Assembly (NCBI GenBank): GCA_017311185.1
Contig: JAESUZ010002606.1
Coordinates: 682,001 to 746,000, forward strand
Source of the DNA: Proteles cristata cristata
Taxonomy: Eukaryota > Chordata > Mammalia > Carnivora > Hyaenidae
Length of the DNA: 64,000 nucleotides
Reading direction: 5' to 3'
The notes under the pieces: model-generated
What the model was told of the DNA's origin: nothing
Seen by the model: only the letters and a program-made list of their open reading frames with translations
Database searches by the model: none
Made by a program: the position numbers and the translations under genes
In this document: positions 36,205 to 48,600 of the stretch, one piece after another
How positions within the stretch are numbered: the first letter of the stretch is position 1
Layout: every line of letters starts with the position of its first letter

Positions 36205-36312
36205 CATGGCCCAGCAAGGTAGGAGTATCAGAGGTTCCCAAACCTGTCAGCACCTGTATTCCCAGGCCCCGCCCTCAGGAGCTCTGCTTTAGCACATCCG
36301 GTGTAGGACAAA
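36205..36312 (+). repeat. MER5-like fragment
   Basis: CAGAGGTTCCCAAACCTGTC and CCAGGCCCCGCCCTCAGGAG resemble a MER5-family left half. Confidence 0.5.
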
Positions 36313-36809
36313 ATCCTATTCTGAATAAAGCCCTCCTCCCCACCCAGGGGATCCTGGGATGGCCTGCTCTTCCTGGGAATAAGAAGTCTTATACAAGACT
36401 CAAGTATAACCTTGCTGCTGCCATTTTATTATTTAAATGCAACTTCATGGTCCTTAGCCTTATTCTGTAAGGTTCACCCTGATGTCTACTCAACTTGTCC
36501 CCCCACAGCGTTCAGTGTCTTTCTGAACTGTGACCTTCCCCCATTGCCCGCCATCTCTCCCCACAAATGCAGTGTGCTGGCGGTGCGCTCCAGCCAGACC
36601 CCACGGCCCTGTTCCCCACTCCCTCTCCTGCCCCCTTACCCACTGCGACTGGGAAGACCTTTTGGCAGTGCCAGGAGCTGCTGGAGCCACTTGCCCAAAT
36701 TGCCCTCTTCCAAGTACCTTGCCAGCCCTGCCTGTTGTCCGGGGACCCCAAAGAACCTCAGCCGTGAGTCAGTAAGCCCTTCTCCTGCCCCTACAACAGG
36801 GGGCAGAAT

Positions 36810-36935
36810 GCTACCATGGGCTGAGCAGGGGCTTTGGAGCGAGACAAGCTCCGATCCTATCATTCGTCAGCAGGTCCCATAAAACCTCCTCCTTCAACTT
36901 CCTCACATGGAAAATAAGGTTAGCAGCTTCGATAC
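36810..36935 (+). repeat. MIR SINE, plus strand
   Basis: GGGGCTTTGGAGCGAGACA and CAACTTCCTCACATGGAAAA fit MIR with internal damage. Confidence 0.6.
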
Positions 36936-38082
36936 TCACCTCCACTCAAGAATCTTTGCCCAAGGTTGCAAAGTTTCTCTTTTTTCCCCTAAAATTTCTA
37001 TAGCTTAAGTTTTACTATGATCTATTTCAAGTTAATTTGTCTATGTGGAGTTAGGTACATATTATGATTTTTTTCCCATATGGATATCTAATTATTCTAG
37101 TATCATTTGTTGAAAGATTATCCTTTTTCCATTGAATTACCTTGGCATTTGTATTGACTATGAGTTGATCAAAGATATGTTAATTTCTGGACTTCATTTG
37201 GATTCTATCCTTAGGGTAGTACTGTTCTGTCTTGATTACTATACATTTATATTACATCTCAGATAGCATAAGCCTTTTCTTAAAAAAAAAAGTTTTCATT
37301 TTTCTAGCTCATTTACATATCCATATAAATTCTTAGTCATCAATTTCTACAAAAAAGACTGATGGGTTTTGATTTGGACTGAATTGAATCTCTAACAATT
37401 TAGAGCAAACTGACATCTTAATATGGTTATCTGTGATCTCTCTGTTATTTTAGGTCTCTGATTTCAGCCATGTTTTACAGTTTTTACAATAAGGGTCTTG
37501 CACCTATCTTGTTAAATTCAGCTTTAACTATTTCATAGTTTCAGATGCTATTTTAGTTGGAATTTTTTTCAATTTCCAATTGTTTGTTGCCAATGCATAA
37601 AAATAAAGATCTTTTAATACGAATTCTGTAACTTTCAAACTTGTTAAGCTTCTTTCTAGGATTTTTGAGGATTCCTTAGGATTTTTTACATAAATGACCA
37701 TATCACATGAAAATAAAGACAGTTTCATTTCTTTTCAATTTGTAGGACTTTTTTTTTCTTACTTTATTGCACTAGCCAGGACCTAGGAAGAAGAGGTGAG
37801 AATGAATTTTCTTTCTTGCCTTGTTCCTGAACTGAGGGACAGAGCCAGCCACGTAACTCAGGGGCCTACTGCAAAGTGAAAATGAAGGTTCCCTTCCTCA
37901 AAAAGCAGGAAAAAAGAGCCATTAAAGGTACTAAAATATATAGCTTTGCCCTTTCCTCTGTGGCTTATTTTTACTTGTCATGGTGATTTTTATTCTCTGT
38001 TCAACATTGGTCCAAGAAAAGCTAAATTTTAAAATTGTCAGCATGGATTTCACTTTCTTAACATTGTACAATGCCAATTTTT

Positions 38083-38369
38083 AAAAATTATTCGTTTAAT
38101 GTTTACTTATTTTTTGAGAGTGAGAGAGACACAGAGTGCAAGCAGGGAAGGGGCAAAGAAAGACAGGGAGACCCAGAATCGAGAATCCAGAATCCGAAAC
38201 AGATTCCAGGCTCTGAGCTGGCTGTCAGCACAGAGCCAGACACAGGCCTTAAACTCACGAACCAGGAGGTCATAACCTGAACCGAAGTCAGACACTTAGC
38301 TGACTGAACCACTAAGCTGACACTTAGCTCCCAGAAGTCGGACACTTAACTGAGCCACCCAGGTACCCC
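38083..38369 (-). mobile_element. tRNA-Lys SINE, minus strand, with partly duplicated head
   Basis: Antisense copy. The text GAAGTCAGACACTTAGCTGA recurs as GAAGTCGGACACTTAACTGA about 50 bases on, so the tRNA-like head is duplicated. Flanks share TGTACAATGCCAATTTTTAA / TGTACAATCCCAATTTTAAA. Confidence 0.9.
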
Positions 38370-39044
38370 TGTACAATCCCAATTTTAAATGCAAATATAA
38401 GAGCATTTAATGCATATGCAGAACACTGAAATGGAACAATTAGTATCTCATGGCTTAGATGGACATATGTGTATTTCATTTTTACGGAAACAGCTGAAAC
38501 ACTGTACAAAACTAACTCCCCTGTTTGTAGTTCACTTCTTGATATGCACACATTCTAACACTGTCTATCTTCAGTTTACTAATGAAGGACTGAAAAGAAA
38601 AGGAACTATGGCTTCTATCTCTCCCTTTCCTTCTATGCCATCAATTTCTGCGTTGAATGGTTGGCTAACACAGGGACGCAATGGGTAATAGAGATTATGT
38701 GGTTCCTTGCATGCTCACACTTCTTAGAATGTCACTGCCCTCTTTCTGCATTAGAAGCAAGTTCTAGTTTGTACAGAAAGCATGGCCTTTCAGGACCTCC
38801 ACTTAGTCATAAATGTAACACATTTACTTTGTTCTTGCTCTGGGGCTGCTGAACTATCAGACACTGTGAGTTCACCAGAATTCATGCTGTGGGGGCACTG
38901 CAAACACTACGTGAACATGGGCCAGGAAAGGACTGGAAGACACCCAGATTGTGCACATGCCCTCTGCACATGGGCATGTTCTACTCCACAAGTAGGCTTT
39001 AATTACAAAACACAAGGTCAAAGATAACATTAAGCATTTTAAGG

Positions 39045-39270
39045 GGGTCACCTGGGTGGCTCAGTTGGTTAAGTGGCCGACTTCAGTTCAGGTCACGATC
39101 TCATGGTTTGGGAGTTCGAGCCCCACGTCAGGCTCTGTGCTGACAGCTCAGAGCCTGGAACCTGCTTCAGATTCTGTGTCTCCCTCTCTCTGACCCTCCC
39201 TGGCTCATTCTCTGTTTCTCTCTGTCTCAATAATAAATAAAAAAGAAAAAAAAAATTTAAAAAAAAAAAG
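39045..39270 (+). mobile_element. tRNA-Lys SINE, first of a serial pair
   Basis: Head GGTCACCTGGGTGGCTCAG, tail CAATAATAAATAAAAAAG. Flanked by CATTTTAAGG and GAATTTTAAGG. Confidence 0.92.
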
Positions 39271-39279
39271 AATTTTAAG

Positions 39280-39497
39280 GGGCACCTGGGTGGCTCAGTT
39301 GGTTAAGCATCTGACTTCGGCTCGGGTTATGATCTCACATCCGTGGGTTCGAGCCCCACATCAGGTTCTGTGCTGACAGTTCAGAGCCTGGAGGCTGTTT
39401 CAGACTCTGTCTCCCTCTCTCTCTGCCCCCCGCCCCCCCGCTCATTCTCTGTCTCTCAAAATAAAATAAAGATACATATTTTTTAAAAAAATAAAGA
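39280..39497 (+). mobile_element. tRNA-Lys SINE, second of a serial pair
   Basis: Head GGGGCACCTGGGTGGCTCAG, tail CTCAAAATAAAATAAAG. GAATTTTAAG occurs on both sides. Confidence 0.92.
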
Positions 39498-40497
39498 ATT
39501 TTAAGACTGCACAAGTCACATGCCCATAAAGCCAAACCTGTTTAGGAGAGGATTCAAATTTTCACTATTAAATGCGATGTAGTGATTTTTTCACAGATGC
39601 TGTTGCTGAACTCAAAGAAACTTTCTATACCTAGTTTGCTAAGAGGTGTTTTTTTGTTGTTGTTGTTTTTTGTTTTTTTACCATAAATGGGTATTGAAAT
39701 CTATCAAGTGTTTTCCTGTGTTTACTGAAATAATCATGAATTTTCCTTTTTGGGCTAATAAATTGAATTATATAAATCGATTTTAACATGCCAAAACATT
39801 ACATTGCTTTGAAAATCCCTAACTGGTCGTTATGTGTTACCCTTTCTACAGACTGCTGGGTTCTATTTGCTAATGTTCTATTAAAGATTCTTACATACAC
39901 AATGAGAAGTATTCACCTGTGGTATTTTTTTTCTATGCCTTTTTCTGGTTTTGATACCAGGCAATGCTGACCTACTAAAACTAGTAGGGAAACATTCCTG
40001 CTTCTATTTTTTGGCATAGTTTGTATAGAATTGTATTATTTCACTCTTAATAGTTTGGTGGAATTCAGGATTGAAACCATGTGGGACTGGGGTCTCTTTG
40101 AGATGGGAGTTATTAAGTTCAAACTCAATTTCTTTCATGGATACAGGGCTATTCAACTTTGGTAGTAGGTCTATCAAGTGATTTATCTAATTTGTCAAAT
40201 TTGTTGGCATATCATAGTTTATAACATTTTATTTTTCTGTTAATGTCTGTAGGACCTATAGTCATGTTCCCATTCCCATTTCTGGGATTTGTAATTTGTA
40301 TTCTTTCTCATTCCTCTGATCATCTAGCTAGAGATTTATCTATTTTGACTTTTTCAAAGGACCAGCTTTGGATTCACTGATTTTTCTTTGTTGTTTGTCC
40401 AGATTTTCTGGTTTGTTTTTTTTTTATCACTTCCTATTTCTTACTCTGAATTTTTCTACTTAAGGTAGAAGCATAATTGATCTTAGATGTTATTTTT

Positions 40498-40692
40498 TCT
40501 AATGTTTATTTTTTTTTGAGAGAGAGAGCAGAGCAGGGGAGAGGTAGAGAGAGGGAGGCACAGAATTGGAAGCAGGCTCCAGGTTCTGAGCTGTCAGCAC
40601 AGAGCCCAACGCAGGATTTGAACTCATGAACCATGAGATCATGACCTGAGCTGAAGTCAGATGCTTAACCAACTGAGCCACCCGGGTGTCCC
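40498..40692 (-). mobile_element. tRNA-Lys SINE, minus strand
   Basis: Antisense copy from CTAATGTTTATTTTTTTTTG to GAGCCACCCGGGTGTCCC. Confidence 0.92.
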
Positions 40693-41521
40693 TAAACCTT
40701 CTTTATTAATATAAACATTTAATACAATAAATTTCCCTCTTAGTGCTACTTTGTGTACATCCCACAGGTTTGGGGATGTTTTCATTTTCATTTAATTCAA
40801 CACATTTTTTTCATGTTTCTTGTGATTTCTATCTTGACCCATGAATTATTTAGGCATGTGTTTAACTTCCAAATATTTTGTGATTTTAAGATCTATTTAT
40901 TTCTACTTCAATCCCTCATTTTTGTTAGAGAACACACTTTGTATGCTTTTAATCATTTTTTAATGAATTGAATCCTGTGTTATGGCCAGCAGATTGCTTG
41001 TCTTCATGAGCATTTCCATGCACTTGAATGCATGCTCTGTAGTTGCTGGATGGAAGGTTCTGTAATATACCATGCTGGTCCAGTTGGTTGTTCAGATGGT
41101 TCAAGTGGTCTATATATTTACTAATTTGTCTATTTGTTTTACCAGTAACAGAGAGAAGTGATACAATATTCAAATATTATGGATTTGTCTATTCTTTCTT
41201 TTTGTTCTGTCAGTTACTGCTTCATGTATTTTGAAGCTTTGTTATTAGGTACCTATGTATTTGGGAGTATGATGAGTGTTTGATGAACTGTCTCCTTTAT
41301 CATTATGAAATGTTATTTGTTCCTCTTTGTCCCTGGTAATATTCGCTATTCCAAAATCTACAGGTTCTTTATGCACTGCTTAATACAGACAGCCACTCCA
41401 TCTTCTTTTTGATTAATGTTTAAAAGTAAAAGGATGGACAAAGACATCCCATGTTAACTATCTGTGTCTTTACATTTAATATGGGTTTCTTTATGATGGC
41501 TTATAGTTGGTTCTTGCTTTG

Positions 41522-41735
41522 GTTTTTTACTTATTTATGTATTTATTTATGTATTTATTTATGTATGTATTTATTCATTTATTGAGAGAGAGAGAGGGAG
41601 ACACAGAATCTGAAGCAGGACCCAGGGTCTGAGCTGTCAGCACAGAGCCTGGTGCAGGGCTCAAATCCACAAACTGTGAGATCATGACATGAGCCTAAGT
41701 TGGACACTCAACTGACTGAGCCACCTAGGTGCCCC
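41522..41735 (-). mobile_element. tRNA-Lys SINE, minus strand, with TATTTATG tail
   Basis: Antisense copy whose tail became a TATTTATG/TATG microsatellite (41527-41582). Duplication TTCTTGCTTTG lies at 41511 and 41737. Confidence 0.93.
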
Positions 41736-42018
41736 ATTCTTGCTTTGTCATATAACATTATCAGCCTACTAAGTGGCATCATTACATCACATACACTTAA
41801 TATTTTCATCAGTATGGCTGAATTTAAAACTATGACATTAATTGTCTTCTATTTGTCTCATTTGTTCTGTTACTTTTTCCCCCTCTTTTCCTGCTATCTT
41901 TTGACTTACCATTTTATCTCCATTATTGGCTTATGTGCCATATATCTTTGTTATGCTTTTATAATGGCTGCTCTGATATTTACAATACACCTCTCTAACT
42001 TAATACAGTCTTAATACA

Positions 42019-42187
42019 GTTTTGGCTCAGGTCATGATCTCACAATTTATGAGATTGAGCCCTGCATCAAGCTCTGCAGTGACAGCATGGAGCCTGCCTC
42101 AGATTCTCTCTCCCTCTCTCTCTGCCCCTCCCCTGCTCACACTATCTTTCTTTCTCTCTCAAAATAAACATTAAAAAATTTTTTTTA
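42019..42187 (+). mobile_element. 5'-truncated tRNA-Lys SINE
   Basis: Starts at TTTTGGCTCAGGTCATGATC, lacks the first 40-50 bases, ends CTCAAAATAAACATT. Confidence 0.88.
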
Positions 42188-42487
42188 AGTATATGGTCAT
42201 TTCTTCCCTCTTGTCCCTTATGCTACTATTATATTTTGCCTCTATGTTATAAACTCCAAAGTACATTCTTCATATTTTTGCTTCAGTCTTTTAAAAAGAT
42301 TAAATATGAAGAAAAAGAACTTTCATTTTCTCCCACTTATTTACCACTTAGGGGTCTCTTCGTTCCTTTGTGCAGTCCAAATTTCTGTCCCATGTATTTT
42401 TCTTTTGCCTAAAAAACTTTCATTAATACTTTTTGTAGTAGAGTTCTGCCACTGATGAACTCTCAACTTTAGTTTGTCTTATTTAAA

Positions 42488-42836
42488 AAAAAAAATATTT
42501 AAGTAATCTCTACCCCCCAGTTGGGGCTTGAACTCATAACCTTGAGACCAAAAGTCACATGCCCTTCTTTTTTTTTTCTTTTTTTTTTTTTATGTTTTAT
42601 TTATTTCTAGGAGAGAGAGAGAGAGACAGCGTGAGCAGGGGAGGGTCAGAGAGAGAGGGAGTCACAGACTGAAACAGGCTCCAGGCTCCAAGCCGGCAGT
42701 CAGCACAGAGCCCGACGCGGGGCTCAAACCCACGAACCGCGAGATCATGACCTAAGCGAAAGTCGGATGCTTAACCGACTAAGCCACCCAGGCGCCCCAT
42801 GCCCTTCTGACTAAGCCAGTCAGGCACCTCCCCCAC
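42488..42836 (-). mobile_element. Older tRNA-Lys SINE, minus strand, split by a young SINE
   Basis: Left part TTTAAGTAATCTCTACCCCC with GGGGCTTGAACTCATAACC. The right part GACTAAGCCAGTCAGGCACC resumes after the insert at 42569-42798. Confidence 0.8.
42569..42798 (-). mobile_element. Young tRNA-Lys SINE nested in an older SINE
   Basis: Antisense young-subfamily copy ending CCACCCAGGCGCCCC. Duplication ATGCCCTTCT lies at 42559-42568 and 42799-42808. Confidence 0.94.
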
Positions 42837-43379
42837 AAAATAAAAGTATTTCACCTTCATTTGCTGAAGGATATTTTTGTTAGGTATAGAATTCTAGATT
42901 GACCATTTTAATCTTTAAGTTGTATTGTCTTCTGCCTTAGAATAATTTCTGACCAGAAATCTTCTATCATTATTTGTTCCTCTCTATGTAATAGGTCTTC
43001 TTACTTTCTTTCTAGTTGCTTTTATTCGTTTTTCCTTATTATAAGTATTAGGCAATTTGATTATGATACACCTTGATGTGACTCTCTTTTTGGGTATATG
43101 AGTCATGCTGTGCTTCTTCAACTGTGGGTTTATAGTTTTTGGAAATCTTCCACCATTATTACTTCAAATTTTTTCTGTCCTCTCTCTCTCTCTTCTTCTG
43201 GGACAGCAGTGCTCTCCACTCTCTACAGTTTACAGTCAAAGCGATTGCAAATAACTGTCTAGGTCCTCTGCTTCAAATCCAAAATTACCTTCCATCTTCC
43301 TCTCTTACCATGTCACCCAATTCTGCAAAGAATCTCTGTTAATACATATGCATTCATCCTCTAGACCACTGCTCACCAA

Positions 43380-43570
43380 AAACTGCTTCTGCCCCTTCGC
43401 TATCAATACAAGGCTCAAAATGGAATTTACCCTTCATGACCCAGCTCAGTAACACCTCCTCCATGAGGCCCCTCCTAACAGAGGCAGAAAGACACTCTTT
43501 CTCTACACTCACAGGTCTTGTGTGTCATAGTGGCCCCTTGAAGGCTTGAGGCCATCCTTTCAGTCAATTT
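43380..43570 (+). repeat. Possible L2 fragment
   Basis: CATGACCCAGCTCAGTAACA and CCATGAGGCCCCTCCTAACA resemble the L2 segment before its 3' end. Weak. Confidence 0.45.
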
Positions 43571-44454
43571 GGGATGAGCCCTACCTCATACCCAGGAGAA
43601 GGAAAGGTATTAGGCCCTCATGACTCTGTGATGAGAGCAGAAGCAATGACTGTATGAAAACGTGCCTGCGCGAGACTCTCCTCAGGGAGAACGTGAGCAA
43701 CAGTATCTTATGAAGGAGTGAGACAGGCAGCAGCTCTCTCTTTCCTCCAAAGGGAAAAATGAGCCACATCACAGATTAAGTCAATCATTCTGAGCCAGAG
43801 GAAATACTTCTAAGGGTATTTCTACCAGCTCGGTCTCTCTCAATACAGCCTCTCGGGAGTTGGAAGGGTCAAGAACCATCCCAGCCTGTGACTTCATTCT
43901 TATAAAGCCAGGAGAGCCCAGGGGCAGGCAATCAGAGGAAGCCACACAGCTCCTGGCTCCAGGTCTCTGGGGACAGAGCCCCGGCCCCAGGGCAGCAAAC
44001 AATTCCCGAGGTTGGGAGAACAAAAGCAAGATTACCCATGCCATGGAGGGCAGCTCCCCTGCAAAAATCTGAAGCCTGAGGCCACCTCAGTTTCACACTG
44101 GAAACTGAGGCACAGAACTCCAGACCATCCTCTTCAAATGCGCTCACCCCAGGTCACCTGCCTTCCCTCTAGCACCACTTCCTGTTCCCATCATCTTCCT
44201 CACACAACCACACACTCAAAGGCTTTCCACCTGAAAAAATTCCTCCTAACACCCCACCAGCCCCTCACTCACCCTTGCCGCCTCAAACGCCAATGCCCAC
44301 CTGCCCCTCCAGCCACACCCTCTGAAGCTGTCTCCCATCTCCTCTCAAGTTCCGGAGCAGAGCCACAGAGGGTACTCCTGAACAGGCCCGCCATCTCCCG
44401 TGCCTGGAGCCTCACCACAGAATCAGGGGTGGCGGTGTTCCTTAGCTCCTTCTT

Positions 44455-44580
44455 TGAGCGGGTGGAAGAGTACTGGCTTGGGGGCCAGAGACTGAGGCTA
44501 CGGATGGGGGCTAGGACGAAACTGTGTGACCTCAAGCAAGTGACTTCCCTTCTGGGTCTCAGCATTCTCCCTCTGGAGAC
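44455..44580 (+). repeat. MIR SINE, plus strand
   Basis: CTTGGGGGCCAGAGACTGAG and CTGTGTGACCTCAAGCAAGT are strong MIR core matches. Confidence 0.75.
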
Positions 44581-44799
44581 AGTGACAGCCCCAAGGCTCT
44601 CCTCACCGGGTAGAGCACCACGGGCAGGAGGGGAAAGAGCGCAGTGGGAACAAGCCCTTCTTCTATGTAAACCTCAACTCACCCCAATTTGCAAATCCCG
44701 CTCAAGCAAAATGCTACTTAGCGCGTCTCAATGGGGATACATTTTTGGATTTAATGTCCATTTAGTTACCAACACATAGTAACACTTGCATGGAAACGG

Positions 44800-45010
44800 G
44801 GCTTCGTTGTTTACAAAGTACTTGCACTCACGGTCTCATACACTCCTTGCCACAACCCGGCTGGCTGGCGGGACATAGTCATCACAGCAAACCTAAGAGG
44901 CAAGCATTAGTCTAGGACCTTTACCTACGGTAACTCCTTCAGAGGTTTCGCGAAGAAGCCACAGACAGGGCTAAGCCACCTGACCGTGATCCCAGAGCTG
45001 AGGAAGGGCA
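44800..45010 (-). repeat. Possible MIR-like repeat, minus strand
   Basis: TTTACAAAGTACTTGCACTC and CATACACTCCTTGCCACAAC resemble an antisense MIR-family element. Weak. Confidence 0.4.
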
Positions 45011-45779
45011 GGTCCAGCCCTGGCACCCCAGCCCAGCATCAGCCTCCGGTCTGGTGCTTACTCATCAGGCATGTGCCACCCACCCTCCTCACTCTCAGAA
45101 GAGCACACCAGACTCCGTGACCTCAGATGGCTGGTCTGAGGCCCCCGGCATCCACGGAGGGGCAGAGTTGGAACTCCACTCCTGTTCACCGACAAAACGA
45201 CGATGAAATGCACAAAGCCAGAAACACAAAGGAGGTCGGCACTTGACAGAAACGATGGGCACTATGGAGCCCCAACCTTCCGACGGAGGCTCAGGGTTCG
45301 CTGAGAGAGCGTCTAGCCATCTAGCTCCTGGCCCGGCTTCCCTCCTCCTGCACAAACCACCACCCTTTCTCTTTCACCCTGCAAGTTGATTTGTGTTGAT
45401 TTAGATGCTTTGGAGCATCCCAGTGACTAAAGCACTCAGACGGGGGCCACAGCAGGTGCCGGGACTAGTGGCGGCCACTGGCTCTCAGCTGAGATGCCGC
45501 TGTCATGTACCTAGCAGGCTGGGCTGGGCCTACACTTCCTGCTCAGTGGGACCCACACCGAGTCCTTCTTGCTGTGTCACGTGGAGGCTGGCAGGAGCAG
45601 CTGGCCACGCCAGCCTGGCTCTTCTTCAGCTCAAGGAGCAGCCACGACTACACATGAGAAGCCACCAGTGTGGCCGTCGGGCGGGACCTCCTGGCTGCAG
45701 GAGGAAAGGGCTGCAGACTGCAGGTATACCTCACCACCTTGAGAAGGAAACTGGTTACCAATAAGGAGCATGCAGGCTT

Positions 45780-46285
45780 TAGTGCAGTCATACTTTCACT
45801 GATTTGCATAAATGTATAAATAATCTCTCAATCCTAAATGTGCAGATTCACATAAATATGCAAATTCATAGAAAGCTCTCTGCAAATACATACGCCAAAA
45901 ATTTGGCAACGGTTGCCTACAGGAAGGGGGGAGGGTGGGTAAAGGGATGGGGGGGAGAGGGACTTTCACAGCTACTCTTTAGAACTCCTGCCTGGATGGA
46001 ATTGTTTCTTACAAGCCCTTGCATATTATCGAGGGAAATCAATCTTCATACCTATTGATCTATAAAAGGGGGCTCTATGTTACCAGTAGGCACCCTTGAG
46101 GAATAATATCATGGGTAATATTTTTCCATACTATTTAGTATTTGCCGGGCTTTGCATAATGGGCACATTTGTTACTGTTACAGTAGACTGAGCCATATGA
46201 AATGCAATTAGCGCTTTTTTTGCAGATCGAAAGTGGTTGCATATTGGGAATTTCATGTGATTTAACCTAATAAAAACTCGTGCAT
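45780..46285. promoter_or_regulatory. Repeat-poor AT-rich block with inverted octamer motifs (candidate enhancer)
   Basis: ATTTGCAT at 45802-45809 and ATGCAAAT at 45858-45865 form an inverted pair of POU octamer sites 56 bases apart. ATGCAATTAGC (about 46212) is homeobox-like. No SINE, L1 or MIR was recognised here. Regulatory function is inference from motif content only. Confidence 0.3.
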
Positions 46286-46350
46286 CAACATTCAACAAAT
46301 ATTTATGGAGGGACTGCTTTGTGCCATGCCCATATTCAGATAAATTGTTT
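46285..46350 (-). repeat. Possible L2 tail fragment
   Basis: ATTCAACAAATATTTATGGA then TGCTTTGTGCCATGCCC resembles the antisense L2 end. Confidence 0.5.
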
Positions 46351-47705
46351 TGGTGTTAAGAAAGGAGATAAACCAAGCCGAGCCCCTTTCGTAGCTCCAG
46401 CACCTGGCAACTTGTGCAGACATGCATCTAGAGCCTTGTACGTTTGGCTGAATGAAAAGATAAATTACTGGCTAGATGGACAACAGATACCCATCAAAAG
46501 ACATACAAATGCGATTACACAGTCCAGATAATCAATACCACCCACAGCGTCCTGTAAGGAAAAAGACAAAGAGGAGCACGGGTCAGACTCTGGTTGGCTT
46601 GGCAATGCTGTGGCCCTCGGCTGCTCCGGCAGGGTAACGGGAGCAGAGAAGCAACAGAGAAAGGACACAGCATCAGGGGCGTGCAGGCTGCGGAGGGTCA
46701 TGGCCATGGGCAGAGGGGCAGCCCAGGTTGGCCAGCACAACCCCTCAGCCATGACCGGCAGTCCCCAGCCGAATGGTCCCTTGAAAGGGCTCCTCTGCCT
46801 CTCCCCTCTCCCTTAAACAGCACATGCTGCCGGGCAGGAGAACATTCTAACAGCCTCCATGGAGCTGTCCCACCATCCAGGCAGCAGTGGGTTTCTCTAT
46901 ATTAATGTAAATGTTTATACGTAGACTGTAATTCTTTCACAAAGGTTCGAAACCTAAACTTCCCAAGAGTAGAGAGCCCTCTCCGCACCAAACCTTACAT
47001 TACAGCTGTAGAAGAATGTATGCGTCTTACATGTGTGTCCTATAGGGAGGGTGGGCAGGTTCTTAGTGCAGGCGGGGGAACAATGTCTGTGAAACAGGAG
47101 CAGGGGCCCCTGGGCATGGAGTTTCGGTTTGCAGGCAAAAAGTACCTGGGATCCTGTAAGGTCCAAAACCCACATCACCTGAGGACTGCTTGGGAGGGAG
47201 AAGTGGTTTAGGCTGAGGAGGAGACTGGGGGCAGGGAGATGGCAGAATTCAAATACTGCAAGGGCTGCCGGGCAGAAAACAGGAGACAGGACACATCACT
47301 TTCTCTGCAGAAACTTGAACCAGGAACAGACACAGAGAGGGCAGGATGGGGCCAGGAGCGTGGGACAGCACTGAAGTGCTCTGACCCGATATTCCAGATG
47401 AGTCAAGACCATCCGTCCCTCGATAAGACCCACTGGCCTGACACACACAGCTGGCAGGATCCTCTCTAGAACACTCATGCAGTTCTGCTCCAACTTCTGG
47501 AGTGTTTCCCCACAGGCAGCTGTGTTTAGTCCCAAGCCTGGTTCTGTCAGCTGTTTTTGGTATCCTATTTACATAATTCATATATAACCTAAACAGATAA
47601 AATAGGAGTTTGAAAAAAAAGACAATTGTTTCTAAGAAAAGTGAATATTTTGGAAATTTTAGAGTGAACAGCTAAAACTGTTGGAAAATTAGAAGTGAGC
47701 AAGAT

Positions 47706-47924
47706 TGGGGTGCCTCGGTGGCTCAGTCAGTTGAGCATCCAGCTTCGGCTCAGGTTATGATCTCATGCTCATGAGTTCAAGCCCCGCGTCGGGCTCTGTG
47801 CTCACAGCACAGAGCCTGGAGCCTGCTTCAGATTCGGTGTCTCCCTCTCTCTCTGCCCCTCTTCCGTTTGCTCTCTTTCTCTCTCAAAAATAAATAAAAA
47901 CATTTTTAAATGTTTTTAAAAAAA
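47706..47924 (+). mobile_element. tRNA-Lys SINE
   Basis: Head GGGGTGCCTCGGTGGCTCAG. Duplication AGAAGTGAGCAAGAT / AGAAGTGAACAAGAT at 47691-47705 and 47925-47939. Confidence 0.95.
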
Positions 47925-48279
47925 AGAAGTGAACAAGATACTAGCAAAAATTTGGCCAGGAAGTTATAAAAATCTAAAATCCTGTACCCAGATTATTTCC
48001 AACTGACTTTTAATTCTCTCTACTTTAAGGAAACTGGAAATTATAGATGACACATCCTAACTACAAGGAACACCAATGTGGGCACCTAGGCACAAAGGAA
48101 AGATCTTCCCCTCAACAAGAGATAAGCAAGTGACCCTACAGCTATGTGTATGCAGTTAAAATAATGTTAAATATATATAAATGTGTATATATGTACAATT
48201 ACTTTGGATTCCTGGATCTTACAGACTTCCTAAAAATCTACCTCATTGTATTACTCTTTAAATACAATCAGCAAGAGTA

Positions 48280-48600
48280 TATTTTGATGAGTGCTGACAA
48301 ATGCATACAGCTATGTGACTACATCCACAATCATGACTCAGAGCCCATAAGATTCTATTATGGCCCATTCAAGCCTGTTCCCTCACGCTTCAATGTGCCT
48401 GTAGTGGTATCTCAGCTCTTACTGCGCTGTATTGAGGTCATCCACTGTCTACCATCTTTCCAAGCTTTGGTTTTTATTCCCTTTCCTTACAGTGAAATTT
48501 ACTCTTTTTGGTATACAGTCTATGTGTTTTTGACACACAGTTATGTGGCCACCATCACAAGAACTTTGCACATTAGCTGACCAACTACATGTCCCAATCC
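48280..48600 (+). repeat. Possible old LINE 3' fragments
   Basis: CAGTGAAATTTACTCTTTTT and TATGTGGCCACCATCACAAG resemble an old L1 3'-end consensus. A related stretch, GCTATGTGACTACATCCACA, lies at about 48310. A 144-codon open frame starting at 48146 crosses these and matches no protein I know. Confidence 0.35.

Larger units (their letters stand above)
36990..43190 (-). mobile_element. Old L1M-type LINE, minus strand, broken by SINEs
   Basis: T-rich text with recognisable antisense L1 landmarks (GTATCATTTGTTGAAAGATT near 37100; GGACCAGCTTTGGATTCACT near 40360; CTTCTGCCTTAGAATAATTT near 42930) runs in a consistent order across about 6 kb. It is interrupted by SINEs at 38083, 39045, 39280, 40498, 41522, 42019 and 42488-42836. 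Divergence is high, no long ORF survives and the ends are uncertain. Several fragments of similar age could be involved. Confidence 0.7.
45011..47690. other. Intron sequence, mostly unique-looking
   Basis: Apart from the AT-rich block and a small L2-like piece listed separately, no repeat or exon was recognised. This is the longest repeat-poor part of the intron together with 56.0-60.5 kb. Confidence 0.5.

Noticed and set aside
44012..44779. 255-codon plus-strand open frame
   Set aside because: It overlaps a MIR at 44455-44580 and has no coherent domain.
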